A model generated the notes under the pieces. It was given only the letters and a program-made list of their open reading frames with translations, ran no database searches and was not told the origin of the DNA. Of a stretch of DNA of 34,845 nt, positions 17,644-26,298 are shown piece by piece. The position numbers and the translations under genes are program-made. Each line of letters opens with the position of its first letter. Position 1 is the stretch's first letter. Source of the DNA: an uncultured beta proteobacterium (GTDB lineage Bacteria; Pseudomonadota; Gammaproteobacteria; Burkholderiales; Burkholderiaceae_C); assembly GCA_903876735.1 (NCBI GenBank), contig CAIRAW010000047.1:1-34845 (forward strand), written 5' to 3'.

Positions 17644-17756
17644 ACGCCCAGGCGCATGCCTGAGCCGACATGCATCGCAGCCCTGCAAGCTTGCGGTCTA
17701 CCCGGAACACGGGCGTGATTGACGGCAGCTTTTAACGCCTGCGGACGAAATTGACC

Positions 17757-18692
17757 ATGATTTTTGTTGCCGGTTCGGCCAATCTCGATTTTGTTGTTCG
17801 CGCAGCGCATATTCCGGCGCCGGGCGAAACGGTGCTTGGGCGCGACTTCAAGACCTACCCCGGCGGCAAAGGCGCCAATCAAGCCGTCGCCAGCGCGCGA
17901 GCCGGTGGCGTGCCCACGCACATGCTGCTGGCGCTGGGCGACGATGCCTTTGCGGCGCCATTGGAAGCGTCCTTGCAGGCGGCTGGTGTAGTGCGCCACA
18001 TCGTGCGCGTGAGCGACCAGGCCACCGGCACGGCTTTTATCTGCGTTTCGGACGACGCGGAGAACGCGATCACGGTGGCGCCGGGTGCCAACCTGTCGCT
18101 GCGCGCCGCGGACCTGCCCGCGCTAGCTGGCTTTAGCCACTTGCTGTTGCAACTTGAAACGCCGATTGATACCGTCGCCGCCTACGCCAGAGCGGCACGC
18201 GAACAAGGCGTTGCAGTGGTTCTGAACGCAGCGCCGGCCCAGCGCCTGGACACGGATTTGCTCGCGCTGATCGATGTGCTGATCGTCAACCAGGGCGAAC
18301 TCGCGGTGCTGGCCCAGCATCAGGGCAGCATTGCCGAATGCCTGACCCGCATCGCCGTCCCGTGCGTGGTGGTCACTCTGGGCGCGCACGGTTGTTGTGC
18401 GCGCTGCGACGGCGTCTTTCTGACCCAACCGGCTTTTCCGGTCAAGAGTGTCGACACCACCGGCGCCGGCGACACCTTCTGTGGCGTGCTGGTGGCGGCG
18501 CTGGGCCAGGGCAAGCGCCTGGAACAAGCCCTGCGACAGGCCAGCGCAGCCGGCGCGCTGGCTTGCACCCGCCACGGCGCGCAGTCCAGCATACCGACGC
18601 AGACGGAATTGGCCGAGTTTCTGGCGCAGCAGCCGGACGCTGCACCGGCGCAAACCGCAGCGATCCGAACTTACTGTGGCCTGACCAACTAA
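17757..18692 (+). CDS. rbsK: Ribokinase (PfkB family)
   Basis: 311 residues from ATG 17757; TTG 17751, two codons earlier, has a slightly better-placed GGA and cannot be excluded. PfkB signatures: YPGGKGANQAVASARAGG near residues 36-53, and the C-terminal DTTGAGDTFCGVL with catalytic Asp239 and the anion-hole GAGD. It phosphorylates ribose at O5 with ATP. The nucleoside hydrolase gene begins nine bases after its stop, so the pair probably forms a salvage unit: hydrolase frees ribose from nucleosides, kinase activates it. Another sugar or nucleoside substrate is possible within PfkB. No sugar transporter is adjacent. Confidence 0.88.
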   Translation: MIFVAGSANLDFVVRAAHIPAPGETVLGRDFKTYPGGKGANQAVASARAGGVPTHMLLALGDDAFAAPLEASLQAAGVVRHIVRVSDQATGTAFICVSDDAENAITVAPGANLSLRAADLPALAGFSHLLLQLETPIDTVAAYARAAREQGVAVVLNAAPAQRLDTDLLALIDVLIVNQGELAVLAQHQGSIAECLTRIAVPCVVVTLGAHGCCARCDGVFLTQPAFPVKSVDTTGAGDTFCGVLVAALGQGKRLEQALRQASAAGALACTRHGAQSSIPTQTELAEFLAQQPDAAPAQTAAIRTYCGLTN

Positions 18693-18701
18693 TCATTCAT
18701 C

Positions 18702-19688
18702 ATGAACTCGCCGCCCTACAAGGTTATTTTCGATACCGACCCCGGCGTTGATGACGCCATGGCGCTCTACTTCGCGCTGGCGCATCCGGCCATCGAAGTG
18801 ATCGGCGTCACCACCACCTTTGGCAACGTCACGGTGGAGCAGGCGGTCAGCAACGCCCTGTACCTGACGGCCATTGCAGGCGTTAGCGTCCCGGTGACGC
18901 AAGGCATCGCCGCGCCCCTGACCCTGCCGGCGCCGGTGCCGCCGGCCCATATTCACGGCGCCGATGGTCTGGGCAATCTGGTCGAGCGCGTGCCAATCCA
19001 GGCCACACTCGACCCGCGCTCTTCGGCGCAATTCATTGTCGACACGGCGCGTGCGCAGCCCGGTGAGATCACGCTGGTGGCGGTCGGTCCACTGGGCAAC
19101 CTGGCCCTTGCCCTGGCCATTGAGCCCCGCCTGCCGCAATTGCTGCGCGAAGTCATCCTGATGGGCGGCACGGTGCTGGAGCCGGGCAACGTATCGGCCG
19201 TGGCGGAAGCCAACATTGCGAACGACCCGCACGCCGCAGCAAAGGTTTTTGCCGCCAACTGGAAACTCACGATGGTTGGCCTGGACGTGACGCACCGCGT
19301 CATCCTGCCGCTTGCCCTTTTCAAAAAGATTGCAGATAAACAACAGCACCTGGCAACCACTACCCTGCATCAAGCGGTCAGTTTCTATGCCGACTTCTAC
19401 AGCAGCCTGTACCCCCACGTCGCGCGAATCCACGGCTGTTTCGGACATGACGTGCTGGCCTTCCTCTACCTGGTGCAGCCCGAACTCTTCGCTCTGGCGC
19501 ATGGGCGGATCAGTGTGCTGACCGAGGGCACGCTTCAGGGACAAACGGTGCTGAGCAACAGTTACCTTGCCGACGCAGAGTTAGCCGACCGGCGCAGCCA
19601 ATGCGTCTCTCAGGTTTGCATGCAGGTAGACGCCGACGCCTGCCTACAGGTGTTTGAGGAGACGCTGCTGGGACGCTGGCTGGGCTGA
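18702..19688 (+). CDS. Inosine-uridine preferring nucleoside hydrolase
   Basis: 328 residues, usual length for the IUNH family. The calcium-binding aspartate cluster DTDPGVDDA is at residues 11-19. VILMGGTVLEPGNVSAVAEANIAN contains the family's MGG and the substrate-contacting Glu/Asn run, and GCFGHDVLAFLYLV holds the His-Asp near the active site. The enzyme splits the N-glycosidic bond of ribonucleosides to base plus ribose in the cytosol. Co-transcription with ribokinase is likely from the nine-base gap. Purine or pyrimidine preference cannot be read from sequence. Confidence 0.92.
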   Translation: MNSPPYKVIFDTDPGVDDAMALYFALAHPAIEVIGVTTTFGNVTVEQAVSNALYLTAIAGVSVPVTQGIAAPLTLPAPVPPAHIHGADGLGNLVERVPIQATLDPRSSAQFIVDTARAQPGEITLVAVGPLGNLALALAIEPRLPQLLREVILMGGTVLEPGNVSAVAEANIANDPHAAAKVFAANWKLTMVGLDVTHRVILPLALFKKIADKQQHLATTTLHQAVSFYADFYSSLYPHVARIHGCFGHDVLAFLYLVQPELFALAHGRISVLTEGTLQGQTVLSNSYLADAELADRRSQCVSQVCMQVDADACLQVFEETLLGRWLG

Positions 19689-19762
19689 CAAGTCTTTATA
19701 CCGATTTCTTATATATCCATCACTAATATATAGTTTGTAATCTTAAGACGCGCCGCTACAGT
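19685..19762 (+). promoter_or_regulatory. Candidate promoter and operator of the sulfate-assimilation block
   Basis: AT-rich stretch between the nucleoside hydrolase and the TauE/SafE gene. It has a near-perfect inverted repeat TTATATAT (19709-19716) and ATATATAG (19726-19733) around nine bases. Two possible sigma-70 promoters overlap it: CTGACA (19685) with TTATAT (19709) at 18 bases, and TTGTAA (19735) with TACAGT (19757) at 16 bases. The second would start the mRNA almost at the ATG. The repeat is a plausible CysB site, but this is not tested. Confidence 0.5.
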
Positions 19763-19770
19763 CTGCACCC

Positions 19771-20562
19771 ATGCATGATTTGGCGTTTATCTTTGCTGGT
19801 TTTTTTGTTGGCCTCGTGGTTGGATTTACGGGCGTGGGCGGTGGTTCGCTGATGACGCCCATCCTGATCTTCTTCTTCGACATCAAGCCCTATCTGGCGG
19901 TCGGTACCGACCTCCTGTTTGCCGCTTTCACCAAGATGGGCGGCTCGATCAAACTGGCGCGCTCCCGCGTGGTGGACTGGCGCGTCGTGATGCACCTCTC
20001 GGCCGGCAGTATTCCTGCAGCGCTGATCACCCTCTTCGTCCTGAGCCAGGTCGGCGCTGCCAGCGCCCATGTTCAGGCTTTGATGACCAGCACCCTGGGC
20101 GCGGCGCTCTTGCTGACCGCAGCCGCCACCTTGTACAAGGCGCTGCGCGGCAAGGCGGCGCCTGCGACGGTGGCGAGCGGCCAGGAACGCCTGGCAGCCA
20201 CGCCCCGGCACTGGAGCCTGCCACTGCTGTTCGGCGCGGTTATAGGCACTCTGGTTACCCTGACCTCGGTTGGCGCCGGGGCTGTCGGCGTGACTGTGCT
20301 GATGCTGCTCTACCCCATGCTGCCGCTGCCCCGCATCGTTGCCGCCGATATTGCCTACGCCGTGCCGCTGACGCTGGTGGCCGGCCTGGGTCACGCCTCA
20401 CTGGGTTCGGTCGACTGGCCCTTGTTGGCCAAATTGCTGGCCGGCTCGCTGCCCGGCATCTGGGTTGGCTCGCACCTGATGTCGCGCGTTCCGGAACGTG
20501 TGATCCGCGCCTTACTCTCCGTCCTGCTGGCCTATGCCGGCGCCAAACTCATCGCCTTGTAA
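19771..20562 (+). CDS. TauE/SafE (TSUP) family sulfite/sulfonate permease
   Basis: 263 residues with about eight hydrophobic segments and the duplicated TSUP hallmark: GFTGVGGGSLMTPILIF in the first half and a weaker LTSVGAGAVGVTVLMLL copy in the second. Family members move sulfite, sulfonates or related anions across the inner membrane. Being first in a run with sulfite reductase and APS reductase, it probably exports surplus sulfite or moves sulfate/sulfite (inference). The ATG lacks a visible ribosome binding site, which fits a nearly leaderless transcript from the second candidate promoter. The next gene begins 58 bases later. Confidence 0.85.
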   Translation: MHDLAFIFAGFFVGLVVGFTGVGGGSLMTPILIFFFDIKPYLAVGTDLLFAAFTKMGGSIKLARSRVVDWRVVMHLSAGSIPAALITLFVLSQVGAASAHVQALMTSTLGAALLLTAAATLYKALRGKAAPATVASGQERLAATPRHWSLPLLFGAVIGTLVTLTSVGAGAVGVTVLMLLYPMLPLPRIVAADIAYAVPLTLVAGLGHASLGSVDWPLLAKLLAGSLPGIWVGSHLMSRVPERVIRALLSVLLAYAGAKLIAL

Positions 20563-20620
20563 ATCCCGTCGGGCAGCCCCGCGCGCGAAGCGCGTTGCCC
20601 TCAACCCTGCAGAAGAAAAC

Positions 20621-22387
20621 ATGTACCAGTACACCGCTTTTGACCGACACTTTGTAGCGCAACGCGCTGCGCAGTACCGCGACCAGTTGGAACGCAACCT
20701 GGCCGGCAAGCTCAGCGATGACGACTTTCGCCCCTTGCGACTGCAAAACGGCTGGTATGTGCAGCGCTATGCGCCGATGCTGCGCGTCGCGGTGCCCTAC
20801 GGCGAACTGTCGAGCCGCCAGTTGCGGGTGCTGGCGCAAATCGCTCGCGAATACGACCAGCCGAGTGCCGATGTTTACCAGACAGCGCAAAGCGGCCAGG
20901 CAAAGCTCGGCACCACCCAATTGCCTACCGGCTACGGTCACTTCACGACGCGCCAGAACGTTCAGTTCAACTGGATCCCGCTGGTGCGCAGCGCCGACGT
21001 GATGGACTTGCTGGCGTCAGTCGACATGCACGGCATCCAGACCAGCGGCAACTGCATTCGCAACATCACCAGCGACGAGCGCGCCGGCATAGCTGTTGAC
21101 GAGATCGTTGATCCGCGCCCCTATTGCGAAATCATGCGCCAGTGGAGCACGCTGCACCCCGAGTTCGCCTTTCTGCCGCGCAAGTTCAAGATCGCCGTAT
21201 CGGGCGCCCGCGAAGACCGCGCTGCCACCGCCTGGCATGACGTCGGACTGCACGTCCTGCAAAACGATGCTGGCGAAATCGGCTTCAAGGTACTGGCCGG
21301 TGGCGGCATGGGCCGCACGCCCATCATCGCCAGCACGCTGCGCGAGTTCCTGCCCTGGAATCAAATCCTGAATTATCTGGAAGCCGTGGTGCGCGTCTAC
21401 AACCGTTGGGGCCGGCGCGACAACGCCTATAAAGCCCGAATCAAGATCCTGATCAAGGCCGAAGGTCAGCGCTTTGTTGATGAAGTCGACGCCGAGTACC
21501 GGGAAATCATCACGCTCGACGGTGCACCCCACACCATCACACAGCAGGAACTCGATCGCGTGGCTGCATCGTTCGTGCCACCGGCCCTGCATCAGCCAGC
21601 GGTGCAAGCCGGCGTACAACATGCCGATGCCAGGGATGAACTTGAGTACAGCCGTTGGCTGCAACAAAACGTGGCGCCCCACAAGAACCCTGAATTGCGC
21701 GCTGTGACGCTGTCATTCAAGCGCCTGGGCCAGGCGCCGGGCGATGCCAGCGCCAGCCAGCTTGAAACGGCTGCCGAACTTGCCGACCAGTTCTCAGCCG
21801 GTGAGGCCCGCGTCACGCACGACCAGAACCTGCTGCTGCCCTGGGTCCACCAGACTCAACTGGGCGCACTCTGGCGCGCAGCGCGCAAGGTCGGATTGGC
21901 GCGCGCCAACATCCGCTTGCTGACCGACATGATTGCCTGCCCCGGCGGCGATTTCTGCGCTCTGGCCAATGCCCGATCGCTTCCAATCGCTGCCGCCATC
22001 ACGGAACGCTACCAGGACATGGACGACTTGCACGATCTCGGCGAGATTGATCTGCACATCAGCGGCTGCATCAACTCCTGCGGTCACCACCACAGCGGCC
22101 ATATCGGCATTCTGGGTGTGGACAAAGACGGCCGCGAGTGGTACCAGGTGTCGCTCGGCGGCTCGGATGGCTCGACGCTAAGCGGCAAAGCACAGCCCGG
22201 CAAAGTGGTCGGCCCGTCCTTTGGTGCCGCAGAAGTGCCGGATGTGATCGAGGCCGTGCTCGACACCTACCGGCGCGAGCGCCACAGCGGCGAGACCTTC
22301 ATCGCCACCTTCCGCAGGGTCGGCATGGACGCATTCAAGCAAGCTGCCAACAGCGTTCGCCAGACGGTTGAAGCCGAATTGGCCTGA
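20621..22387 (+). CDS. cysI: Assimilatory sulfite reductase hemoprotein (nitrite/sulfite reductase family)
   Basis: 588 residues from ATG 20621, preceded by AGAAGAAAAC; an upstream in-frame start at 20534 overlaps the permease gene and adds a basic non-conserved leader. It reduces sulfite to sulfide with six electrons. The Fe4S4-siroheme cysteines are all present: C440 and C446 in ACPGGDFC, then C483 and C487 in SGCINSCGHH. The FTTRQNVQFNWIPL segment provides the siroheme-contacting Arg/Asn, and both ferredoxin-like half-domains and the duplicated catalytic domains fit the length. No flavoprotein CysJ gene is visible, so electrons probably come from ferredoxin or another donor; FdxA and its reductase are encoded 3.5 kb downstream. 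Confidence 0.93.
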   Translation: MYQYTAFDRHFVAQRAAQYRDQLERNLAGKLSDDDFRPLRLQNGWYVQRYAPMLRVAVPYGELSSRQLRVLAQIAREYDQPSADVYQTAQSGQAKLGTTQLPTGYGHFTTRQNVQFNWIPLVRSADVMDLLASVDMHGIQTSGNCIRNITSDERAGIAVDEIVDPRPYCEIMRQWSTLHPEFAFLPRKFKIAVSGAREDRAATAWHDVGLHVLQNDAGEIGFKVLAGGGMGRTPIIASTLREFLPWNQILNYLEAVVRVYNRWGRRDNAYKARIKILIKAEGQRFVDEVDAEYREIITLDGAPHTITQQELDRVAASFVPPALHQPAVQAGVQHADARDELEYSRWLQQNVAPHKNPELRAVTLSFKRLGQAPGDASASQLETAAELADQFSAGEARVTHDQNLLLPWVHQTQLGALWRAARKVGLARANIRLLTDMIACPGGDFCALANARSLPIAAAITERYQDMDDLHDLGEIDLHISGCINSCGHHHSGHIGILGVDKDGREWYQVSLGGSDGSTLSGKAQPGKVVGPSFGAAEVPDVIEAVLDTYRRERHSGETFIATFRRVGMDAFKQAANSVRQTVEAELA

Positions 22388-22398
22388 AAGGAAAGACC

Positions 22399-22785
22399 AT
22401 GAAACTGATTCCCGCCGACGCCCATGCCACCCAGGCCGATCGCCCCGACGTGATCAAACTGGCCAACGATGCCGACCCGCGCACCCTGCAGCTAACCGGT
22501 GTACAGCGCATCGACCTGATGTTCCCGAAATTCACGGATGGCCGCGCCTTCAGTCAGGCCTTTCTGCTGCGCAGGCGCCTTGGCTTCAAAGGCGAGATCC
22601 GCGCCGTTGGCGATGTGTTGATCGATCAGCTGGTGCAAATGAAGCGCAGCGGCTTTGACAGCGCGGTGTTGCGTGTCGACCAGAACCCGGACTTTGCGCA
22701 AAGCCAGTTTGAGCGCTACCCGGCGTTCTACCAGGGCGATGCCGTGCTGGCGCATCCGCAATTCCGTTTTGGAGTTGGCGCATGA
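22399..22785 (+). CDS. DUF934 protein of the sulfite reductase operon
   Basis: 128 residues beginning after a good AAAGGAAAG site. The family is DUF934, consistently found between sulfite reductase and APS reductase genes in beta- and alphaproteobacteria. Recognisable parts are RIDLMFPKFTDGRAFSQA and LRRRLGFKGEIRAVGDVL, followed by DQLVQMKRSGFDSAVLR. No cysteines, membrane segments or known catalytic motifs are present. An accessory role in sulfite reduction is inferred from position; the biochemical activity is not established as far as I know. Its stop overlaps the cysH start (ATGA). Confidence 0.9.
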   Translation: MKLIPADAHATQADRPDVIKLANDADPRTLQLTGVQRIDLMFPKFTDGRAFSQAFLLRRRLGFKGEIRAVGDVLIDQLVQMKRSGFDSAVLRVDQNPDFAQSQFERYPAFYQGDAVLAHPQFRFGVGA

Positions 22786-23546
22786 GTGCGATTGAACTCA
22801 ACGCGCGCGCCTCGGCCGACTTTGAGGCCAAACTCGCGCAGACCATTGAGGTCCTGCAACAGGCCGCGCGCGAACATGGGCCTCTGGCGGCAGGCGGTGA
22901 TTCGCGCGTCAGCCAGGCTTCCAGTCTGGGCGCGGAAGACGTTGTCATCAGCCACTTGATCAACAGCCTGCAACTCGACATCGACATCTTTGTGCTGGAA
23001 ACCGGCCAACTGCATCCCGAGACGCTGGCCTTGCTGAGCGCCTTGCAGGCCAGTTCCCGCGCGCCGGTGCAGGTCTTCAAGCCAGCGCAGGAGGCGGTCG
23101 TTCAGTTTGTGGCGCGTGAAGGCAAGGATGCGATGTACCGCAGCATCGAACTGCGCAAAGCCTGCTGCCAGATCCGCAAGATGGAGCCACTGGCGCGCGC
23201 GCTCGAGGGAAAAAGCGCCTGGATCACTGGCTTGCGCCGCGAGCAATCCGGTGCACGGGCCGAGGTGCCGCTGATCGACACCACGGACGCCAGCCGCGTC
23301 AAGTTCAACCCGCTGGCCAACTGGAGCTGGGGCGATGTCTGGCATTTCATCGCGTTAAACCACGTCGCCTACAACCCGCTGCACGACCAGTTCTTCCCCA
23401 GCATCGGCTGCGCACCCTGCACCCGCGCCATCAGCCTGGGCGAAGACTTTCGCGCCGGGCGCTGGTGGTGGGAAGACGAAGCGGCGAAGGAATGTGGTCT
23501 GCACGTCAAGGCCGCCGACCCCGCCACAGAAAGCACCCCCACATGA
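22782..23546 (+). CDS. cysH: Adenylyl-sulfate (APS) reductase
   Basis: 254 residues. Two cysteine pairs, C128-C129 in RKACCQIRK and C210-C213 in SIGCAPCTRA, bind a Fe4S4 cluster. These mark the APS-reducing type, not the cluster-free PAPS reductase of E. coli. The catalytic Cys238 is in KECGLHV near the C-terminus. The N-terminal half is a PP-loop-like ATP-pyrophosphatase fold with SSLGAEDVV in place of the P-loop, and RREQSGARA binds the sulfate end. It converts APS to sulfite using thioredoxin. The absence of a cysC gene agrees with direct APS reduction. Start and stop overlap its neighbours by four bases each. Confidence 0.94.
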   Translation: MSAIELNARASADFEAKLAQTIEVLQQAAREHGPLAAGGDSRVSQASSLGAEDVVISHLINSLQLDIDIFVLETGQLHPETLALLSALQASSRAPVQVFKPAQEAVVQFVAREGKDAMYRSIELRKACCQIRKMEPLARALEGKSAWITGLRREQSGARAEVPLIDTTDASRVKFNPLANWSWGDVWHFIALNHVAYNPLHDQFFPSIGCAPCTRAISLGEDFRAGRWWWEDEAAKECGLHVKAADPATESTPT

Positions 23547-24502
23547 ACGCCCGTATCCAACCCGAGTTGCTGCATCCCATGCCCCATTCGCACCACCCTG
23601 ATCACCTGAGCAACGCGCACCTGGACGCGCTCGAGGAAGAAACCATTTTCATCCTGCGCGAGGTAGCGGCCGCGTTCGAGCGCCCGACCCTGCTGTTCTC
23701 GGGCGGCAAGGACTCGCTGGTGATGCTCAAGTGCGCAGAAAAAGCCTTTGGCATCGGCCGCATTCCGTATCCGCTGCTGATGATCGATACCGGCCACAAC
23801 TTCCATGAAGTGACCGATTTCCGCGATTCACGCGCAGCGGAACTGCAGGCCGAGCTGATCGTGCGCAGCGTGGAAGATTCGATGGCGCGCGGTACCGTGC
23901 GCCTGGCCCATCCCGGCGAGTCACGCAACGTGCACCAGTCGGTCACGTTGCTCGAAGCAATCGATGAATTCCGCTTTGACGCCCTGATCGGCGGCGCGCG
24001 CCGTGACGAAGAAAAAGCCCGCGCCAAAGAGCGCATCTTCTCGCACCGCGACAGTTTCGGCCAGTGGCAACCGAAAGCACAGCGGCCCGAACTCTGGACC
24101 CTGTTCAACACCCGGCTGCAACCAGGCGAACACTTTCGCGTGTTCCCGATCTCCAACTGGACCGAACTCGACGTCTGGCAGTACATCGCGCGCGAGCAGA
24201 TCGCCCTGCCCTCGCTCTACTACACGCACCAGCGCCAGGTAGTGGAACGCAAGGGCTTGCTGGTGCCGGTGACGGACCTGACCCCGGCGCGCGCCGGTGA
24301 AACGGTCGAGACCCGCAACGTGCGCTTTCGCACCGTGGGTGACATCACCTGCACCTGCCCGGTGGAGAGTCTGGCCGCTACGGCCGATGAGATCGTGATC
24401 GAAACACTGGCGGCTGACGTCAGCGAACGCGGCGCCACGCGCATGGACGACAAAACCTCCGAGGCTTCGATGGAAAAGCGCAAGAAAGACGGGTACTTCT
24501 GA
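23543..24502 (+). CDS. cysD: Sulfate adenylyltransferase subunit 2 (CysD)
   Basis: 319 residues from ATG 23543, overlapping the cysH stop; an in-frame start at 23465 lies wholly inside cysH and was rejected. The PP-loop SGGKDSLVML, the IDTGHNFHEV segment, the GGARRDEEKARAKERIFSHR block and the late GDITCTCPVES stretch are standard for CysD. With CysN it forms ATP sulfurylase, making APS from sulfate and ATP at the cost of GTP hydrolysis. The stop TGA shares a base with the cysN ATG, so the two subunits are translationally coupled. Confidence 0.96.
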   Translation: MNARIQPELLHPMPHSHHPDHLSNAHLDALEEETIFILREVAAAFERPTLLFSGGKDSLVMLKCAEKAFGIGRIPYPLLMIDTGHNFHEVTDFRDSRAAELQAELIVRSVEDSMARGTVRLAHPGESRNVHQSVTLLEAIDEFRFDALIGGARRDEEKARAKERIFSHRDSFGQWQPKAQRPELWTLFNTRLQPGEHFRVFPISNWTELDVWQYIAREQIALPSLYYTHQRQVVERKGLLVPVTDLTPARAGETVETRNVRFRTVGDITCTCPVESLAATADEIVIETLAADVSERGATRMDDKTSEASMEKRKKDGYF

Positions 24503-25890
24503 TGACGGCAAGCACACTTCAAACTGGTCGCGCCGCACCGGCAGCGGCCAGCACACCAACCGACACCGGCGCGGCGCTCCGGTTCATCACCTGCGGCTCG
24601 GTCGATGACGGCAAGAGCACGCTGATCGGGCGCCTGCTGGTGGACAGCCGGTCCGTGCTGCAAGACCAGTTGGCCAATGTATCCAAGAGCGGCGAGGCCG
24701 ATCTGGCGCTGTTCACCGATGGCCTCTCAGCCGAGCGCGAGCAGGGCATCACGATCGACGTGGCGTACCGCTACTTCAATACGGCGCAGCGCAAATTCAT
24801 CATCGGCGATGCGCCGGGCCACGAGCAGTACACGCGCAACATGGTGACAGCGGCTTCCAGCGCCGACGCGGCTGTGGTGCTGGTCGACGCCACCAAACTG
24901 CCCTGGGCGAAGGAAGCCAATGTGCCGCCGCCAAGCGCCGACCTCGGTCACGGACTGCTGCCCCAAACCCGGCGCCACACACTGCTGGTAAGCCTGCTGC
25001 GGGTTCCGTCCATCGTCTTTGCGGTCAACAAGCTCGACGCACTGGCGGATGGTGCCTTGGCCTTTGCCCAGATCAGCCTGGCGCTGCGGGGCTTTGCCAC
25101 GGCCGCCGGAATTCAGGTGACGGCGATCGTGCCCATTTCCGCCCTCAAAGGCCACAACGTGGTGACACCGACGCCACACTGGTGCAACTACGAAGGCCCG
25201 AGCCTGCTCGACATCCTGGAAGAATTGCCGGTGACCCCTGCCGAGACGGCCCTGCCATTCGCCTTTCCGGTGCAATGGGTTGAAAAGTTCTCAGCCTCAA
25301 GCGACACCTCGCAAGGGCGACGCATATTCTGGGGCCGTGTTGCCACCGGCAGCGTGCAGATTGGCCAGAAAATCAGCGTGCTTCCAAGTGGACAGACTGC
25401 CACCGTGGCCCAGGTGCTGCGCCACACACGCCAGCCAGGTGCAGTGCAGGCGGGCCATGGCGCCGGCATTGTGCTGGACCGCGAGGTGGATGTGTCGCGC
25501 GGCGACTGGTTGCTGGCGGCCGACGCCGAGCAAGCAGCAGACAGCGACAATCTTGACGCGCCGGCCAGTTATTTCAAAGCCAGTCGTGAAATCCAGGCCA
25601 CTGTGGCCTGGATGGACGATGAACCGCTGGTGGCGGGTCGCGTTTACTGGGCACTGCACGGGCACCGCTGGATCAAGGCCAAAGTCAAGCGAATCGTTCA
25701 CCGACTCGACATCAACACCCTGGCAGAAGTCGATGCAAAGCGGTTGGACGCCAATACCATTGGCCATGTCGATCTGAGCCTGCAGGAAGCCGTCGCCGTC
25801 CTGCCCTATAGCCGCTCCCGCGTGCTCGGTTCACTGATCCTGGTGGACACGGCATCCCACACAACGGCTGGGGCTGTGCTGATCAATTAA
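24502..25890 (+). CDS. cysN: Sulfate adenylyltransferase subunit 1 (CysN, GTPase)
   Basis: 462 residues. The elongation-factor-like GTPase domain has G1 GSVDDGKST at 32-40, G3 DAPGHEQY and G4 NKLD, followed by two beta-barrel domains. It drives APS formation with CysD. No fused APS-kinase (CysC) domain follows, which agrees with the APS-type reductase upstream. One oddity: compared with the E. coli sequence as I remember it, about 17 extra residues (around 133-149, [20 protein letters not shown]) sit between the DATK strand and the LLPQTRRH helix. This looks like a loop insertion near the switch II side, probably lineage-specific. Confidence 0.95.
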   Translation: MTASTLQTGRAAPAAASTPTDTGAALRFITCGSVDDGKSTLIGRLLVDSRSVLQDQLANVSKSGEADLALFTDGLSAEREQGITIDVAYRYFNTAQRKFIIGDAPGHEQYTRNMVTAASSADAAVVLVDATKLPWAKEANVPPPSADLGHGLLPQTRRHTLLVSLLRVPSIVFAVNKLDALADGALAFAQISLALRGFATAAGIQVTAIVPISALKGHNVVTPTPHWCNYEGPSLLDILEELPVTPAETALPFAFPVQWVEKFSASSDTSQGRRIFWGRVATGSVQIGQKISVLPSGQTATVAQVLRHTRQPGAVQAGHGAGIVLDREVDVSRGDWLLAADAEQAADSDNLDAPASYFKASREIQATVAWMDDEPLVAGRVYWALHGHRWIKAKVKRIVHRLDINTLAEVDAKRLDANTIGHVDLSLQEAVAVLPYSRSRVLGSLILVDTASHTTAGAVLIN

Positions 25891-25927
25891 AATTGCCCGA
25901 TTTCACCCTTTCGTCAATAAACTCAAA

Positions 25928-26257
25928 ATGACACATACCGTCACCGAAGCCTGCATCAAATGCAAATACACCGACTGCGTCGATGTTTGTCCCGTCGATT
26001 GCTTCCGGGAAGGCCCCAACTTCCTGACCATTGACCCGGACGAGTGCATCGACTGCGCCGTGTGCATTCCGGAATGCCCGGTCAACGCTATTTATGCCGA
26101 GGAAGATGTGCCTGCAGACCAGCAGCACATGACCAAAATAAATGCCGAGTTGGCAAAACTGCCGAGTTGGAAAGGCATTACCAAGCGCAAAGACCCCTTG
26201 CCCGAAGCCGAAGAGTGGAAAGACAAGACCGACAAACTGCAATACCTGGTCCGCTGA
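25928..26257 (+). CDS. fdxA: 7Fe ferredoxin FdxA
   Basis: 109 residues of the Azotobacter FdI / FdxA type. Cysteines 9, 17, 21, 40, 43, 46 and 50 match the ligands of one 3Fe-4S and one 4Fe-4S cluster, in [18 protein letters not shown] and [12 protein letters not shown]. The roughly 50-residue C-terminal extension after the cluster domain is typical. It is a small cytosolic electron carrier. A ferredoxin-NADP reductase gene follows closely, giving a likely reductase-ferredoxin pair; sulfite reductase is a plausible acceptor because no CysJ is seen (inference). Confidence 0.94.
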   Translation: MTHTVTEACIKCKYTDCVDVCPVDCFREGPNFLTIDPDECIDCAVCIPECPVNAIYAEEDVPADQQHMTKINAELAKLPSWKGITKRKDPLPEAEEWKDKTDKLQYLVR

Positions 26258-26298
26258 AGACCTACGCCAATTTTTTTGCCAAAACCACCAATTCCCCT

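Noticed and set aside
17287..17688. Upstream extension of the small CxxC protein to 210 residues
   Set aside because: The extension is antisense to yggX and has no conserved features; the Met at 17286 gives a compact gene.
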